A DNA stretch of 64,000 nt from Stutzerimonas balearica DSM 6083 (GCF_000818015.1 NZ_CP007511.1:186001-250000), one strand, 5' to 3'. Counted from the first letter of the stretch, positions 51,154 to 60,516 are shown. The notes: generated by a model from the sequence alone, not told the origin. Numbers and translations are program-made.

Positions 51154-51909
51154 TCAGTAGATGCTGAACGGGAAGTACTTGTCGTTGATCTGCTTGTAGG
51201 TGCCGTCAGCGATGATTTCGGCCAGAGCCTTGTTCAGGCGCTCGCGCAGTTCGTCGTTGCCCTTGCGCACGGCGATGGCGATCTTGTCGTCATCGAATAC
51301 CGGCTCGCCCTTGAACTCGAAGTCCTTGCCGGCGTCGCTCTTGAGCCATTCCCACTGCACGAAGGTGTCGGCGAGGATGCCATCGACGCGTCCGGCAGCA
51401 AGGTCCAGATAGGCGTTTTCCTGGGTGTCGTAGAGCTTGATGTCAACCACGTCGTCGAGGTTGTCTTCCAGCCAGGTGCCGGCGATGGTGGCCCGCTGGG
51501 CGCCGATGACCTTGCCGTCCAGGTAGTCCTTGTCGGTCTTGAAGTCCACCGACTTGGGCGCCACGTACTGCAGCTTGTTGGTGTAGTAGTGATCGGTGAA
51601 GTCCACCGCCTGCTTGCGCTCTTCGGTGACCGACATGGAGGCGGCGAGGAAGTCGAATTTGCCGGCGTTCAGTGCGGGAATGATGCCGTCCCAGTCGGAG
51701 GTGACCACTTCGCACTCGACCTTCATCTTGGCGCACAGCGCGTGGGCGATATCGAGATCGAAGCCGACTACCTTGCCGCTGGCGTCGATCAGGTTGAAGG
51801 GTGGGTAGGCCCCTTCGGTGCCGATTCTGAGTTTTTCCGCGGCGAATGCCTGAGCACCGAGGACCAGGGAAACGGCGGCGGTCAGCAGGATCTTCTTATA
51901 GCTCTTCAT
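51154..51909 (-). CDS. Periplasmic amino-acid binding protein (Lys/Arg/Orn/His type)
   Basis: 251 residues with a signal peptide cleaved after AQAFA. The mature protein (EKLRIGTEGAYPPFNLIDASG) is a class I-type polar amino-acid binding protein. The ligand-pocket Asp and Arg region is FDFLAASMSVTEERKQAVDFT; it fits the ArgT/HisJ/AotJ family for basic amino acids. The gene order ATPase, binding protein, permease, permease equals PA5152-PA5155 of P. aeruginosa. Confidence 0.92.
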   Translation of the reverse strand: MKSYKKILLTAAVSLVLGAQAFAAEKLRIGTEGAYPPFNLIDASGKVVGFDLDIAHALCAKMKVECEVVTSDWDGIIPALNAGKFDFLAASMSVTEERKQAVDFTDHYYTNKLQYVAPKSVDFKTDKDYLDGKVIGAQRATIAGTWLEDNLDDVVDIKLYDTQENAYLDLAAGRVDGILADTFVQWEWLKSDAGKDFEFKGEPVFDDDKIAIAVRKGNDELRERLNKALAEIIADGTYKQINDKYFPFSIY

Positions 51910-51924
51910 GCAGTTGTTGCTCCG

Positions 51925-52698
51925 TTAACGATGGCTGGACATGAATTGTTTACAGCGCGCCGATTGCGGGTTGTCAAATACCTGCTCGGGCGTTCCGTGC
52001 TCCTCGACCAGCCCCTGATGAAGAAATACCACCTCGCTGGAGACCTGCTTGGCGAAATTCATCTCATGGGTGACCAGCAGCATGGTCCGGCCTTCCTCGG
52101 CGAGCGACCGGATTACGCTAAGCACTTCCTGTACCATCTCCGGGTCAAGCGCCGAGGTGGGCTCGTCGAAGAGGATTACCTTCGGCTGCATCGCCAGGGT
52201 GCGGGCGATGGCCGCGCGCTGCTGCTGGCCGCCGGAGAGCTGGTTCGGATAGACGTGGCGCTTGTCGGCGATGCCGACCTTGGCCAGCAGCGCCTCGGCC
52301 ACCTCGGTGGCCTCGGCCTTGCTCTGGCCGAGCACGCGACGCGGCGCCTCGATGATGTTGTCGAGAATCGTCATGTGCGGCCAGAGATTGAAGTTCTGGA
52401 AGACGAAGCCCAATTCGCTGCGGATGCGATTGAGCTGCTTGCCATCGGCCGCGACCAGATCGCCTGCCTTGTCGCGCTTGAGCTTGAGCTGCTCGCCAGC
52501 GACGTAGATCTCGCCCTCGTTGGGGTTTTCCAGGAGGTTGATACAGCGCAGAAAGGTGGACTTGCCGGAGCCCGAAGAGCCAAGGATGGAAATCACATCG
52601 CCATCGCGAGCGGTCAGCGAGATGCCTTTGAGTACTTCCAGATCGCCGTAGCGCTTGTGCAGGTTGCGGATTTCCAGTGCGGGTATGGCCTCGGCCAT
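51925..52698 (-). CDS. Amino-acid ABC transporter ATPase (HisP type)
   Basis: 257 residues from the ATG at 52698, with AGAGGAA upstream. Walker [10 protein letters not shown] is near 40, the signature [13 protein letters not shown] is near 157, Walker [14 protein letters not shown] follows, and the switch His is in LVTHEM. The insertion between the first strands and the Q-loop ([20 protein letters not shown] in pieces) is typical of HisP. First gene of the transporter operon. Confidence 0.95.
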   Translation of the reverse strand: MAEAIPALEIRNLHKRYGDLEVLKGISLTARDGDVISILGSSGSGKSTFLRCINLLENPNEGEIYVAGEQLKLKRDKAGDLVAADGKQLNRIRSELGFVFQNFNLWPHMTILDNIIEAPRRVLGQSKAEATEVAEALLAKVGIADKRHVYPNQLSGGQQQRAAIARTLAMQPKVILFDEPTSALDPEMVQEVLSVIRSLAEEGRTMLLVTHEMNFAKQVSSEVVFLHQGLVEEHGTPEQVFDNPQSARCKQFMSSHR

Positions 52699-52934
52699 GC
52701 GTGTTCCTCTGTGCAGGCCGGCTCTAGCCCCTGTGGCCTGGTTTTCGAATGTGTGCGCTCCGGCGGGCGGCTCGCCATCCTGGCGAGGCGCAAAGCTAGC
52801 ATGCGCTCGGGCGGTCGCCAAGCGCGAAGCGCGTCGCTGCGACCGCAGTCAGGCGGCGAAAAGCGCCTATCACGCAGCTTGTACGCCAACCCGCCAAACT
52901 GTCCGAACGGTCGAGAAAAACGCCCGGCAACGGT

Positions 52935-54971
52935 TCAGCGCGCAGGCTGTTGTGCCTCGTTGTTGAGCATCTCGTCGTGCTCTTCCATGCGCCAGGGCAG
53001 GCTGCCGGGTGAAATGTGTAGGAAGTGCAGGTACTTCTCGAACTGATCGAGGATGTCGCTGATGATGTCCTGCTGGTCATAGCCATAGATGTCGTAGGAC
53101 TGGCCGCCACGGCGCAGGAACACCTCGGCGCGATAGTAATGCTCGTCGCCGTCGGCACTGGTCGGCTGCGCAAACGAGGGCGTGGCGTAGCTCATCAGGC
53201 GGATTTCGTAGATGAAATCCAGCTGGTCGTCCTTGATCACCTCCAGATACAGCCGCGCATTCTGCTCGTCGACGTGCACTTCGGCGGGCCAGCCCTGTTC
53301 GACGAGGCCGCGTTGCACGCGGCGCATGGCCTTGAGCACCGTCGAGCCCATGAACGCCTCGACTTCCTCACGCGCCGGGAAATTCACCAGGCCGGCCAGG
53401 CGGCGCTTCCAGACGCCTGGCCCGGTCGCGCTGAGCCGGCCGCCCTGCGCCTGCGATTGCAGGTTGAGCTGGTGGCCTTCGATCACCAGCGCGCGCCACA
53501 TGCCGAGCGCGATCAGCATCATCAGAACGCAGAACGGCAGGCCGCTGGTGATGGCCATGGTCTGCAATGCGCTGAGCCCGCCGGCGAGCAGCAGCGTTGC
53601 GGCGACCAGGCCTTCGATGCTGGCCCAGAACACGCGCTGCCAGACGGGCGTCTGCGCCGCGCCGCCAGCGGCGATCGAGTCGATGACCAGCGAGCCGGAG
53701 TCCGAGGACGTCACAAAGAAGGTGACGATCAGGATCACCGCCAGCAGCGAGGCGAAGGCGCTCAGCGGCAGCTGTTCGAACAGCTTGAACAGGGCGATGG
53801 CATGGTCGGCCTGGACCTCCTGGATTAACGCCGTATAGCCCTCGACCATGATCAGGTGCAGGGCGGTGTCGCCGAACACCGAGAACCAGAAGAAGGTGAA
53901 CAGCGTCGGCACGATCATCACGCCGAAGACGAACTGGCGGATCGTGCGGCCGCGGCTGATCTTGGCGATGAACAGGCCGACGAAAGGCGACCAGGAGATC
54001 GTCCAGCCGAAGATGAACAGCGTCCAGTTGCCGATCCAGTCGCTGCGGCTGTAGGCCTGCAGGTTGAAGGTGCGCTCGACGATATTGTTCAGGTAGCTGC
54101 CGGTGTTCTGCAGGAAGGTTTCGAGAATGAAGATGGTCGGCCCGACCGCGAGCACGAACAGCATCAGCAGGGTAGCGAGCAGGATGTTGAGCAGCGAAAG
54201 GTTTTTCACGCCCTTGTCGAGCCCGGCGACCACCGAGGCGATGGCCATCAGCGTGATGATGACGATCGCCACCACCTGTACCCACTCGCTTACCGGAATG
54301 CTGGGCCACAGGTAATTCAGGCCGGCGTTGATCTGGGTGACCGACAGGCCCAGCGTGGTGGCGATGCCGAACAGTGTGCCGAGGATCACCAGTACATCGA
54401 CGAAGTGGCCGATCGGCCCATAGATCCGGTCGCCGATCAGCGGATAGAGCGCCGAGCGCAGCGACAACGGCAAGCCGTGACGAAAGGCGAAATAGGCCAG
54501 CGCCAGGCCGACGATGCCGAAGATGCCCCAGATATGGAAACCCCAGTGGAAGAATGCGATCTGCATGGCCTGCTTGGCCGCGTCCACGGTTTCCGGTGCA
54601 CCGGCCGGCGGTGTCGAGTAATGCAGTACCGGCTCGGCGACGCCGAAGAACAGCAGGGCGATTCCGTAGCCGGCGGAAAACAGCATGGCGAACCAGGCGG
54701 GGAAGCTGTACTGCGGCTCGGCATGGTCCGGGCCGAGCTTGATGTTGCCCCATTTGGTGAGCGCAATGCCGACGATGAAGATCAGGAAGAACGCCACCGA
54801 AAGCATGTAGAACCAGCCGAACGAGCGGGTGATGTAGGCGAGTACGGCATCGAAGGTCTGCGCGGCGAGGCTCGGGTTGCTGATTGTTCCGATCACCAGC
54901 AGCAGAGTGATCGCGACGGCGGGAATGAACACCGGATAGACGATGATGGCCTTGGGTAGTTTTCTATCCAT
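52935..54971 (-). CDS. BCCT family choline/glycine betaine transporter (BetT-like)
   Basis: 678 residues with 12 membrane segments and the family signature near the eighth helix (GWTISWSPFVGLFIAKISRGR, cited to 20: GWTISWSPFVGLFIAKISRG). The long C-terminal domain of about 150 residues is as in BetT-type proteins, where it takes part in osmotic control. It imports choline or betaine with H+ or Na+ for osmoprotection. GGAG precedes the ATG. No bet genes are adjacent. Confidence 0.92.
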   Translation of the reverse strand: MDRKLPKAIIVYPVFIPAVAITLLLVIGTISNPSLAAQTFDAVLAYITRSFGWFYMLSVAFFLIFIVGIALTKWGNIKLGPDHAEPQYSFPAWFAMLFSAGYGIALLFFGVAEPVLHYSTPPAGAPETVDAAKQAMQIAFFHWGFHIWGIFGIVGLALAYFAFRHGLPLSLRSALYPLIGDRIYGPIGHFVDVLVILGTLFGIATTLGLSVTQINAGLNYLWPSIPVSEWVQVVAIVIITLMAIASVVAGLDKGVKNLSLLNILLATLLMLFVLAVGPTIFILETFLQNTGSYLNNIVERTFNLQAYSRSDWIGNWTLFIFGWTISWSPFVGLFIAKISRGRTIRQFVFGVMIVPTLFTFFWFSVFGDTALHLIMVEGYTALIQEVQADHAIALFKLFEQLPLSAFASLLAVILIVTFFVTSSDSGSLVIDSIAAGGAAQTPVWQRVFWASIEGLVAATLLLAGGLSALQTMAITSGLPFCVLMMLIALGMWRALVIEGHQLNLQSQAQGGRLSATGPGVWKRRLAGLVNFPAREEVEAFMGSTVLKAMRRVQRGLVEQGWPAEVHVDEQNARLYLEVIKDDQLDFIYEIRLMSYATPSFAQPTSADGDEHYYRAEVFLRRGGQSYDIYGYDQQDIISDILDQFEKYLHFLHISPGSLPWRMEEHDEMLNNEAQQPAR

Positions 54972-55079
54972 GGGGCTGTCTCCAGGTCGGTCGGCTGAAG
55001 TGGCGCTGGCAGAACGCCTCTTCAGATAGACGGTCGCAAGCGGCCAATGATTCAGCTTTTTTGCCTGGTGAGTGCCGAA

Positions 55080-55856
55080 CTAGTCCGCCGGTTCGAGTTG
55101 ATAGCGCCGCAGAATGGCCGCCACGCTGCCGTCGGCCATGGCGGTGGCCAGCGCATCGGCAAAGCGCTGGAACTCGGCTTGCCCGACGCGTTTGCGCGAC
55201 AGCCCGATGCCATAGGAAACGGTCGCCAGTACGCCGACTTCGCGCAGATTGTCCAGCTGCAGTTCATCGATCAGGTGCCAGGCGACATCCTGATTGACCG
55301 CGGCGAGGCCGTCCGCGCCAAAGCGGCCGGCGGCAAGCATCTGTAACAGCCGGCGGTTGTCGGCGACCAGCTGCAGGTGCACGTCCGGTACGTCGCGCAC
55401 CTGCTCGCGGAGCACGATGGAGGTGCCCGAGGGGCCGTAGACCCCCAGCGTGCGCCCGGCCAGATCCATCGGCTGGTGATAGACGAAGGCGCTGCCGTTC
55501 AAGCCATAGAGGCCATAGTGCGAGGTCACCAGCATGCGCGAGACGTGGAAGGCCTGTTCGCGCTGCGGTGAGCGAATGACCGTGAATATCCCGTCGACCT
55601 GGCCGGCCTCGGCCAGCGCCAGAGCGCGGCGCCAAGGGTAGACGGTGATCGAGCAGGGCCGCGCCAGCCTGGCGCAGACAGCCTGGACCACCTCGGCCAT
55701 CGGACCTGCGCCTGCGGCATCGGCGCTGCCTGGTGCGCTGTGCGTGGCCGGGTAGGTGAACGGCGGGAAATCCTCGGTCACGAATTGCCAGGCTCCCGCG
55801 GGCATGGCCAGGATGAGTGCCATCCCGGCCAGAATCGTCGAGGCAACGCTCCGCAC
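55080..55856 (-). CDS. Periplasmic solute-binding protein, family 3-like
   Basis: 258 residues from a GTG at 55856, with GGAG six bases upstream. A signal peptide (cleaved after MPAGA) precedes WQFVTEDFPPFTYP, the first strand of a family 3 solute-binding protein. Residues such as YPWRRALALAEAGQVDGIF are frequent in the group found in Pseudomonas as orphan binding proteins. No permease or ATPase is adjacent, so it may help another importer or act in sensing. Ligand unknown. Confidence 0.8.
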   Translation of the reverse strand: MRSVASTILAGMALILAMPAGAWQFVTEDFPPFTYPATHSAPGSADAAGAGPMAEVVQAVCARLARPCSITVYPWRRALALAEAGQVDGIFTVIRSPQREQAFHVSRMLVTSHYGLYGLNGSAFVYHQPMDLAGRTLGVYGPSGTSIVLREQVRDVPDVHLQLVADNRRLLQMLAAGRFGADGLAAVNQDVAWHLIDELQLDNLREVGVLATVSYGIGLSRKRVGQAEFQRFADALATAMADGSVAAILRRYQLEPAD

Positions 55857-55981
55857 GGCATGCTCCTGTTGAAAACCAGGCCTCCTGACCCTCCCCGCAG
55901 AGCATAGCGTAAGGCCGCTTGCGCGCCGCCAAGATCGGTTCTCGCGTGTCGCTATAGCACCAGACGAGAACCGGCGGTCGG

Positions 55982-58114
55982 TCAGAAGCTGACCTGATAG
56001 CCGAGCGTGAACGTGCGGCCACGGCCGTTGAACACCCGGCCGTTACGCGTGACGTCCGATCCGCTGTTGGCTGCCTGGGTGTAGTAGGTCAGGTAGTCGC
56101 GGTTGAACAGGTTCTCTATGCCCAGGCTGACTTCGCCGATCGGCAGGCGATAGCCGAGCGAGGCATCCACGAGTGTGTAGCCATCGAATTCAAGACCCGG
56201 CGTGTCGAAGCTACGGCTGGCATAGTGGTTGGCCTGCAGCAGGCTGTGCAGATTGTCGTTCCAGTTGGCCTGCCAGCTCAGGCCATAGCGATCCGGTGAA
56301 ATGTTCGCACCATCGAGATCGGTATCGACCTTGCCGTCACCGTCAGTGTCCGACTGGCCGTTGACCTGGGCATAACTGAGCTTCAGGCGATGCGCCTCGT
56401 TGACCTGCCAGCCGCCGGTGAATTCGATGCCGTCGATTTCGGTCCGCTCGCGGCGGACCTGATAGACGCCGCCAACGCTGTTCAGGCGCGAGCCCAGATC
56501 GGCGTCCGATTCGTAGTAACTGATCTCGGCGTCGAACGGGCCGTGATTCAGACGCAGGCCGACTTCGCGGTTCTCGGTCACGATCGGCTGCAGGTCGAGG
56601 AACTCGTCCACGCGGGTGCCTGGTGTGCCGATGCCGCGCAGTACGCGGCCGACGTCGGGCATGCCGAAGCCTTCCGAGTAGTTGGCGAACAGCTGCGCCC
56701 AGTCATTCATTTGCCAGACCAGGCCGGCGTTGTAGAGGGTTTCCTCGAAGTTGGGCTGGCCGCCTTCGACCGCGACGCCACCCAGCGGGCGGTTGGTCGA
56801 GGCGATGGTGCGGAAACTGTCGACCTCGAGCTCGGCGAACTCATGCCGCACCCCGGCAAAGAGGGTCAGTTGCTCGAGCGCGCGGATCTCTGCCTGAAGG
56901 AACGGCGCATAGTTGCGGAACACGGTTTCCGGCACCCATTCGCGGTCGGTCAGGATCAGCTGCTGGCTGGTCGTGTCCTGCAGCACGTCCAGACCGCCAG
57001 TGAGTTTGAGGTGGTTGTCCAGCAGGCCGTCGCGGCTCAGCGTCAGCTTGCCGCCGAACTTGTCGGACTCGTTCTGCGACTGATCGAACAAGGTGCCCAG
57101 CGGCGCGATGGCGGCGTCCTGGAAGGTGCCGTTGTAGCCGCCGCCGAAGCGGGCGCGGAAGCGCTGGCTGTAAAGCTGTAGGCCCAATTCGTTGCCATGG
57201 AAGTCCGCATTCTTGTACGTCAGGCTGGTGGCCAGCACTTCATTCTGCGGCGCCTTGCCGAGCGGTTCGCCCTTGCGCGAAGTGGCCGGAATTCCGGCGT
57301 CGGCATCGCCCGGAACGTTCACATAGTCGTGCTCACCCTCGACCTGATAGCGGTTGATCATCAGACCGAGGCTCTGATTGTCGTCCAGCCAATAGCCCAG
57401 CTTGAGCAGCAGGTCGTGGCTGGTCGAGTCCATCACGTCGCCCTGCGTATCGTCGACTCCGATGAGGTCGCCATGGGCGTCGTAGAACATGCCCTGGGTC
57501 TGCCAGCTGGCCGAGGCGAGGTAGTCGAGGTTGCCCTGGGTACCTTCGACACGGTAATCGAGCTTGTAGCCCAGGCCTTCCGAATCGTAGTCGCCTGGTG
57601 CGGTGACGCTCACGCCGGCGTGCTGGCGCAGCGTTCCGCTGGCCGGACGGCGGGTGACGTAGTTGATGATCCCGCCGGTCGCGCCCAGGCCATGCTCGGC
57701 GCTGGCGCCATGGATCACTTCGATACGTTCGACCATCGATAGATCGATCACATAGCCGTCGCGCTGGCTGTCGCGCAGCGGCGTGGACTGGGGCACGCCG
57801 TCGATCAGAATCAGCGCCGAGCGCCCGCGAAAGGTCTCGCCGGCGCTGGTCATCTTCTGCCGGCTCGGCGAGTAGGAGGGAATCAGGTTGCTCAGCACTG
57901 CACCGTGGTCGGAGGTAATCGCCAGCTGCTGCTCGATCTGCTCGCGCGTGATGACCGTAATCTTTTGTGGCGTCTTGCCCGCCTCGCTGCCTGCGCGCGT
58001 GGCGCTGATGGTGATCGCCTCGAGCTCCTTGGCGTCTTCGGCGAGGCTTGGCAGAGCATAGAGAGAAAGGACTGCCAGCGAAGCAGACAGGTACAGATTC
58101 GATTTACCAGACAC
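55982..58114 (-). CDS. TonB-dependent outer-membrane receptor
   Basis: 710 residues from a GTG at 58114, GGAG seven bases upstream. A signal peptide (to SLAE) precedes a TonB-box-like stretch LEAITISATR. The plug domain (about 45-160) has FRGRSALILIDGVPQS and IEVIHGASAEHGLGATGGIINYV. A 22-strand-type barrel follows and ends RTFTLGYQVSF with terminal Phe. It imports a siderophore or similar large ligand by means of TonB. The plug resembles the IutA/ChtA group of hydroxamate receptors, but I would not name the substrate. A possible Fur box lies 76 bases upstream. Confidence 0.88.
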   Translation of the reverse strand: MSGKSNLYLSASLAVLSLYALPSLAEDAKELEAITISATRAGSEAGKTPQKITVITREQIEQQLAITSDHGAVLSNLIPSYSPSRQKMTSAGETFRGRSALILIDGVPQSTPLRDSQRDGYVIDLSMVERIEVIHGASAEHGLGATGGIINYVTRRPASGTLRQHAGVSVTAPGDYDSEGLGYKLDYRVEGTQGNLDYLASASWQTQGMFYDAHGDLIGVDDTQGDVMDSTSHDLLLKLGYWLDDNQSLGLMINRYQVEGEHDYVNVPGDADAGIPATSRKGEPLGKAPQNEVLATSLTYKNADFHGNELGLQLYSQRFRARFGGGYNGTFQDAAIAPLGTLFDQSQNESDKFGGKLTLSRDGLLDNHLKLTGGLDVLQDTTSQQLILTDREWVPETVFRNYAPFLQAEIRALEQLTLFAGVRHEFAELEVDSFRTIASTNRPLGGVAVEGGQPNFEETLYNAGLVWQMNDWAQLFANYSEGFGMPDVGRVLRGIGTPGTRVDEFLDLQPIVTENREVGLRLNHGPFDAEISYYESDADLGSRLNSVGGVYQVRRERTEIDGIEFTGGWQVNEAHRLKLSYAQVNGQSDTDGDGKVDTDLDGANISPDRYGLSWQANWNDNLHSLLQANHYASRSFDTPGLEFDGYTLVDASLGYRLPIGEVSLGIENLFNRDYLTYYTQAANSGSDVTRNGRVFNGRGRTFTLGYQVSF

Positions 58115-58189
58115 GTGGGCGCTCCCTGAATTGGATTTGTGATTTCGGTCGGCGCGGCAATGTAAGGTAAACGTAAAGCAATGTCAGCA

Positions 58190-58208
58190 GATAATGCGCA
58201 TATTTCTC
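58190..58208. promoter_or_regulatory. Possible Fur box upstream of the TonB receptor
   Basis: GATAATGCGCATATTTCTC matches the 19-base Fur consensus at 13 positions by my alignment, including the first seven. Location 76 bases before the receptor start is suitable for iron repression. The right half is weak. Confidence 0.35.
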
Positions 58209-58320
58209 ATTTAAGAAATGGTGAAGGGTGGCCGCTGCGCAGATCTCTGCGAGCGATGCAAGATGAGGGGTGAGCCAGGGCTGGCTATGGGCGGTCACGG
58301 GCAAAAAATGCAGACAACAA

Positions 58321-58345
58321 AAAACCCGCACTAGGCGGGCTTCTT
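58321..58345 (-). terminator. Intrinsic terminator on the minus strand
   Basis: On the minus strand CCCGC-CTAGT-GCGGG is followed by TTTTTTG, a good terminator for transcription running leftwards. The gene it once served would lie at about 58390-58480, where a tRNA-like 3' end is found, so it is probably the old tRNA terminator. Confidence 0.8.
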
Positions 58346-58387
58346 GTGGGCTTTCGGGTGATGCTGACACCACCTGAAAACGAAAGG

Positions 58388-58417
58388 TGGTGCCAGGGAC
58401 GGAACCGAACCATCTGC
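58388..58417 (-). other. tRNA 3'-end-like sequence, probable attachment site
   Basis: On the minus strand a T-arm-like GATGG-TTCGGTT-CCGTC and an acceptor-like end CCTGGCACCA are seen, but no anticodon or D arm is found before them. The T loop lacks the conserved A and the acceptor is one base short, so this is not a working tRNA. A tRNA 3' remnant followed by its terminator is what remains on the distal side when an element inserts into a tRNA gene. Confidence 0.45.
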
Positions 58418-58463
58418 TACAGGCGGCGCAGTTGCTAGGTTTATTGGGTTCGCTAGTTTGTCG

Positions 58464-58487
58464 ATGCCCCCAAAAATGCCCCCAAAA
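58464..58487. repeat. Tandem repeat ATGCCCCCAAAA x2
   Basis: Two perfect adjacent 12-base units at 58464-58475 and 58476-58487, with a weaker third (GTGCCCCTA) after them. Short G/A- or C/A-rich repeats next to an attachment core are typical of arm-type sites of tyrosine integrases. Confidence 0.6.
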
Positions 58488-58504
58488 CGAAAAGTGCCCC
58501 TATC

Positions 58505-58747
58505 TCAATCAGAAACGCGCTCGATAAACGGTGTCTTGTGCGAGTGGGCACCTTGTGCCGTGAATCGATGCCAAAAGCTGGCTGGTGTCCCCTTGCCAAG
58601 CATATTGAATGCGTCGAGCACGGCTAGTGCGTCCATAGCTCTGGTCTCAGTAAACGTGGGTCCGAGTGCTTCGAGCGCTATCCGTGCGTTGCGGCGATAG
58701 CCTATCTCCAATTTGCGTCCCGCTTCGGTTAGCCGGTAAAGCTCCAT
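58505..58747 (-). CDS. Small hypothetical protein (80 aa)
   Basis: The ATG at 58747 has GGAGAGG seven bases upstream, so the protein starts MELYRLTEAGRKLEIGYRRN. The frame is open to 58858, but earlier ATGs lack a ribosome binding site. The first residues resemble the wing of a winged-helix protein (YRLTEAGRKL), and the rest is helical with no known domain. Codon use is like the other element genes. It may be a small regulator; this is uncertain. Confidence 0.45.
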   Translation of the reverse strand: MELYRLTEAGRKLEIGYRRNARIALEALGPTFTETRAMDALAVLDAFNMLGKGTPASFWHRFTAQGAHSHKTPFIERVSD

Positions 58748-59611
58748 AGTTCGCCTCTCCATAGACTTTGAATAACTGACTCTGGAATCTGCCAGATAAG
58801 GTTGAATGATCCAAGCCGCATGCGACGCGCTGCTCATGGCATACAGTGTCCTTACCATTTCGCCTTGTTGCGATCTCGATGTTCACCTCGCCCCAATATC
58901 GCCCTCCGGTGTTTTCGGAGTCCCTAAAAGCCTTTCGGCCTCGCGCGCGTACTGGTCACTTAACTGGCATTCATGGGTCGATTCCCCAAAACGGGGTAGT
59001 GCGTGAAAAGTGCGCGTGAAAGTGCGTAGTTTCCGTGCGTACCGGCTTTGCGAACCAGTTGCGCGAAGCGGTTGCGAACCTGTGACCTGCTGTCAGGCGC
59101 AAAGGTGGTTCAGGGTCACTTTAAATGCCCCGAATCAGGGGGATTTACAGCGCCATCGCATTGCCCGTTTTTAAATCTGAATTATGACGGCGCGAAAATC
59201 TGGCTCCCCCCGTCGTTCGGGCATTGCGCTTGCTCAGACTTTCAACCGGCCCTCCCCGTGGTGTTGGGTCCTCCCAAGGGGGCGCCCCCATTGCGGGTGA
59301 TTCGTGCCGTGACCGTTCGCTATATACGGCGCTGGCTGGTGGGTTGGTTGTTGTTTCGTTGTCTCGCTCCAGGCTTCGCAGGTCGGGCGCTGGTGCTGGC
59401 CAATAGCCAACTGGTGCCGGTCGTTTCCGCGTGGATGGCGGCGTTGGTGGTTGCGCTGGCGGGGCTTCCAGCGGAAAGCGGAACCGGAAGCGGGGGCGGT
59501 CTGAAAATGTCCGTATGAAGCGAAAAGGCGGGGCGCGAATCACCCGTGACGGTGCCGGGGCGGGGGAGAACCTAACGGGGGTGGGGGTAGCGCCATCCGT
59601 GGCGCCTGCGA
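58748..59611. other. Long non-coding region of the mobile element
   Basis: 864 bases without a credible gene. Open frames on both strands at 59048-59615 have no ribosome binding site and translate into low-complexity Arg/Pro- or Gly-rich chains. The left part contains the repeat array at 58999-59080; the right part is G-rich near 59520-59590. An origin or control region is the most likely content. Confidence 0.45.
58999..59080. repeat. Iteron-like array of GTGCG / TTGCG motifs
   Basis: Seven TGCG-centred units: GTGCG at 58999, 59010, 59022 and 59035, then TTGCG at 59048, 59059 and 59072, with spacings of 11-13 bases. The first and last TTGCG copies are extended to TTGCGAACC. Such near-helical spacing resembles iterons bound by replication or integration proteins. 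A small CCCC-AAAAC-GGGG dyad lies just left (58984-58996). Confidence 0.55.
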
Positions 59612-60214
59612 TCAAACCACGCGCAGCACGGGCGGCAGCTTCGGCCCGAAGGGGGCGCCGGGTGCGAACGGATCGGGTAGCGCTCCCTCTGGTGCGTTGC
59701 GGATGAAGTCAGCCATAGCCAGTAGGCAGGCTTGATACAGCGGTCCGCCGTCTCCCCAGGCCGTGCCGTGATCGGTTGCGCTGTCCTCCAGGCAGGCAAT
59801 AAACACCAGTTCGTGTAGCCCGGTGTCACCGTCGCGGATCGCTTGTGCTCGATGCGTGGGGTTCACGCTCAGCAGATCGCACAGCCGGTCGAAGCCCAAC
59901 GCCGCCGTGGTGCTGGCGCTTTGCAGGAGGACGGCCCGGCCTATCCCGATCAGCGCCCGGTTCATGCCCTCCAGCGATTCGGCTTCGTGCTCCCTGGCTT
60001 GCTGCTCCAGGTCGGCAATGGCTGCGGCAGTGAATGGCAGAAAGGCTCTCAGCTTGGCGGCTTTCCGGCGCAAGGCGCGGCGCTCTTGGTGGATCGTTGC
60101 GCGCTCATGACAAAAAAGGCGACATACCCGGCGCATGGCAATTAGCTGCGTGCTCACGCTGGCGCCTGGCTTGTCGGCTATGTTGGCGAGCGCTCGAATC
60201 TGGCTGGCTTTCAT
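59612..60214 (-). CDS. Hypothetical protein of the mobile element (200 aa)
   Basis: Starts MKASQIRALANIADKPGASV and is mostly helical, with a basic segment (HQERRALRRKAAKLRAF) at about 42-58 and a Glu-rich helix after it. The C-terminus is Pro-rich. I recognise no family. Its start overlaps the stop of the gene upstream (ATGA), so it belongs to the element's operon and is its last clear member. Confidence 0.65.
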   Translation of the reverse strand: MKASQIRALANIADKPGASVSTQLIAMRRVCRLFCHERATIHQERRALRRKAAKLRAFLPFTAAAIADLEQQAREHEAESLEGMNRALIGIGRAVLLQSASTTAALGFDRLCDLLSVNPTHRAQAIRDGDTGLHELVFIACLEDSATDHGTAWGDGGPLYQACLLAMADFIRNAPEGALPDPFAPGAPFGPKLPPVLRVV

Positions 60215-60516
60215 GGGTTTGGCTCCTTTGGTGCGCCGTCTAGTTCGGCATCAGCCCAGCGCCAGCGAGCGGCGGCCAGGGCTTCGGAATAGGTCATTGG
60301 CTGTCCGACCATGTAACCAATCGGCTGGCCTGCTCGGGTGATCCTCCAGGCGGCGCGCTTCGGCTCGCTGGTGGCCTCTGGTGCGGTTGGTCGTGCTGGT
60401 GCGCTGGTCGGCTGCTGCGGATCGTTGGCAGCGGGTTGGACGGGTGCGGTAGCTGGTGCTGGTCGCGTATCGCTCGATAGCCCCAGGTGTTCGGCAAGCT
60501 GGCGAAGTGCGCTCAT
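60211..60516 (-). CDS. Small Pro/Ala-rich hypothetical protein (101 aa)
   Basis: A short helix (MSALRQLAEHLGLSS), then about 35 residues of Pro/Ala/Thr linker, then a compact C-terminal part with AAWRITRAGQPIGYMVGQPM and a helix ending WRWADAEL. No family is recognised; the C-terminal part could be a small binding module. GGAAAG lies upstream. The gene lies between the GGGGACA repeat array and the 200-aa gene. Confidence 0.6.
   Translation of the reverse strand: MSALRQLAEHLGLSSDTRPAPATAPVQPAANDPQQPTSAPARPTAPEATSEPKRAAWRITRAGQPIGYMVGQPMTYSEALAAARWRWADAELDGAPKEPNP

Larger units (their letters stand above)
58115..58504. other. Receptor promoter region and junction with a mobile element
   Basis: 390 bases without a gene. 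In order: the receptor's upstream region with a Fur-box-like sequence and a 6-bp dyad (ATTTCT at 58202-58207, AGAAAT at 58214-58219), a minus-strand terminator, a tRNA-3'-like remnant and a tandem 12-bp repeat. Each is listed separately. Confidence 0.6.

Noticed and set aside
58388..58480. Functional tRNA gene at the element junction
   Set aside because: Only a T arm and acceptor-like end could be found. The acceptor is one base short, the T loop lacks its conserved A, and no anticodon or D arm precedes it.
59048..59615. Open frames on both strands in the mobile element's gene-free region
   Set aside because: No ribosome binding site and no recognisable domain; they overlap each other, and both translations are biased chains rich in Arg/Pro or Gly.
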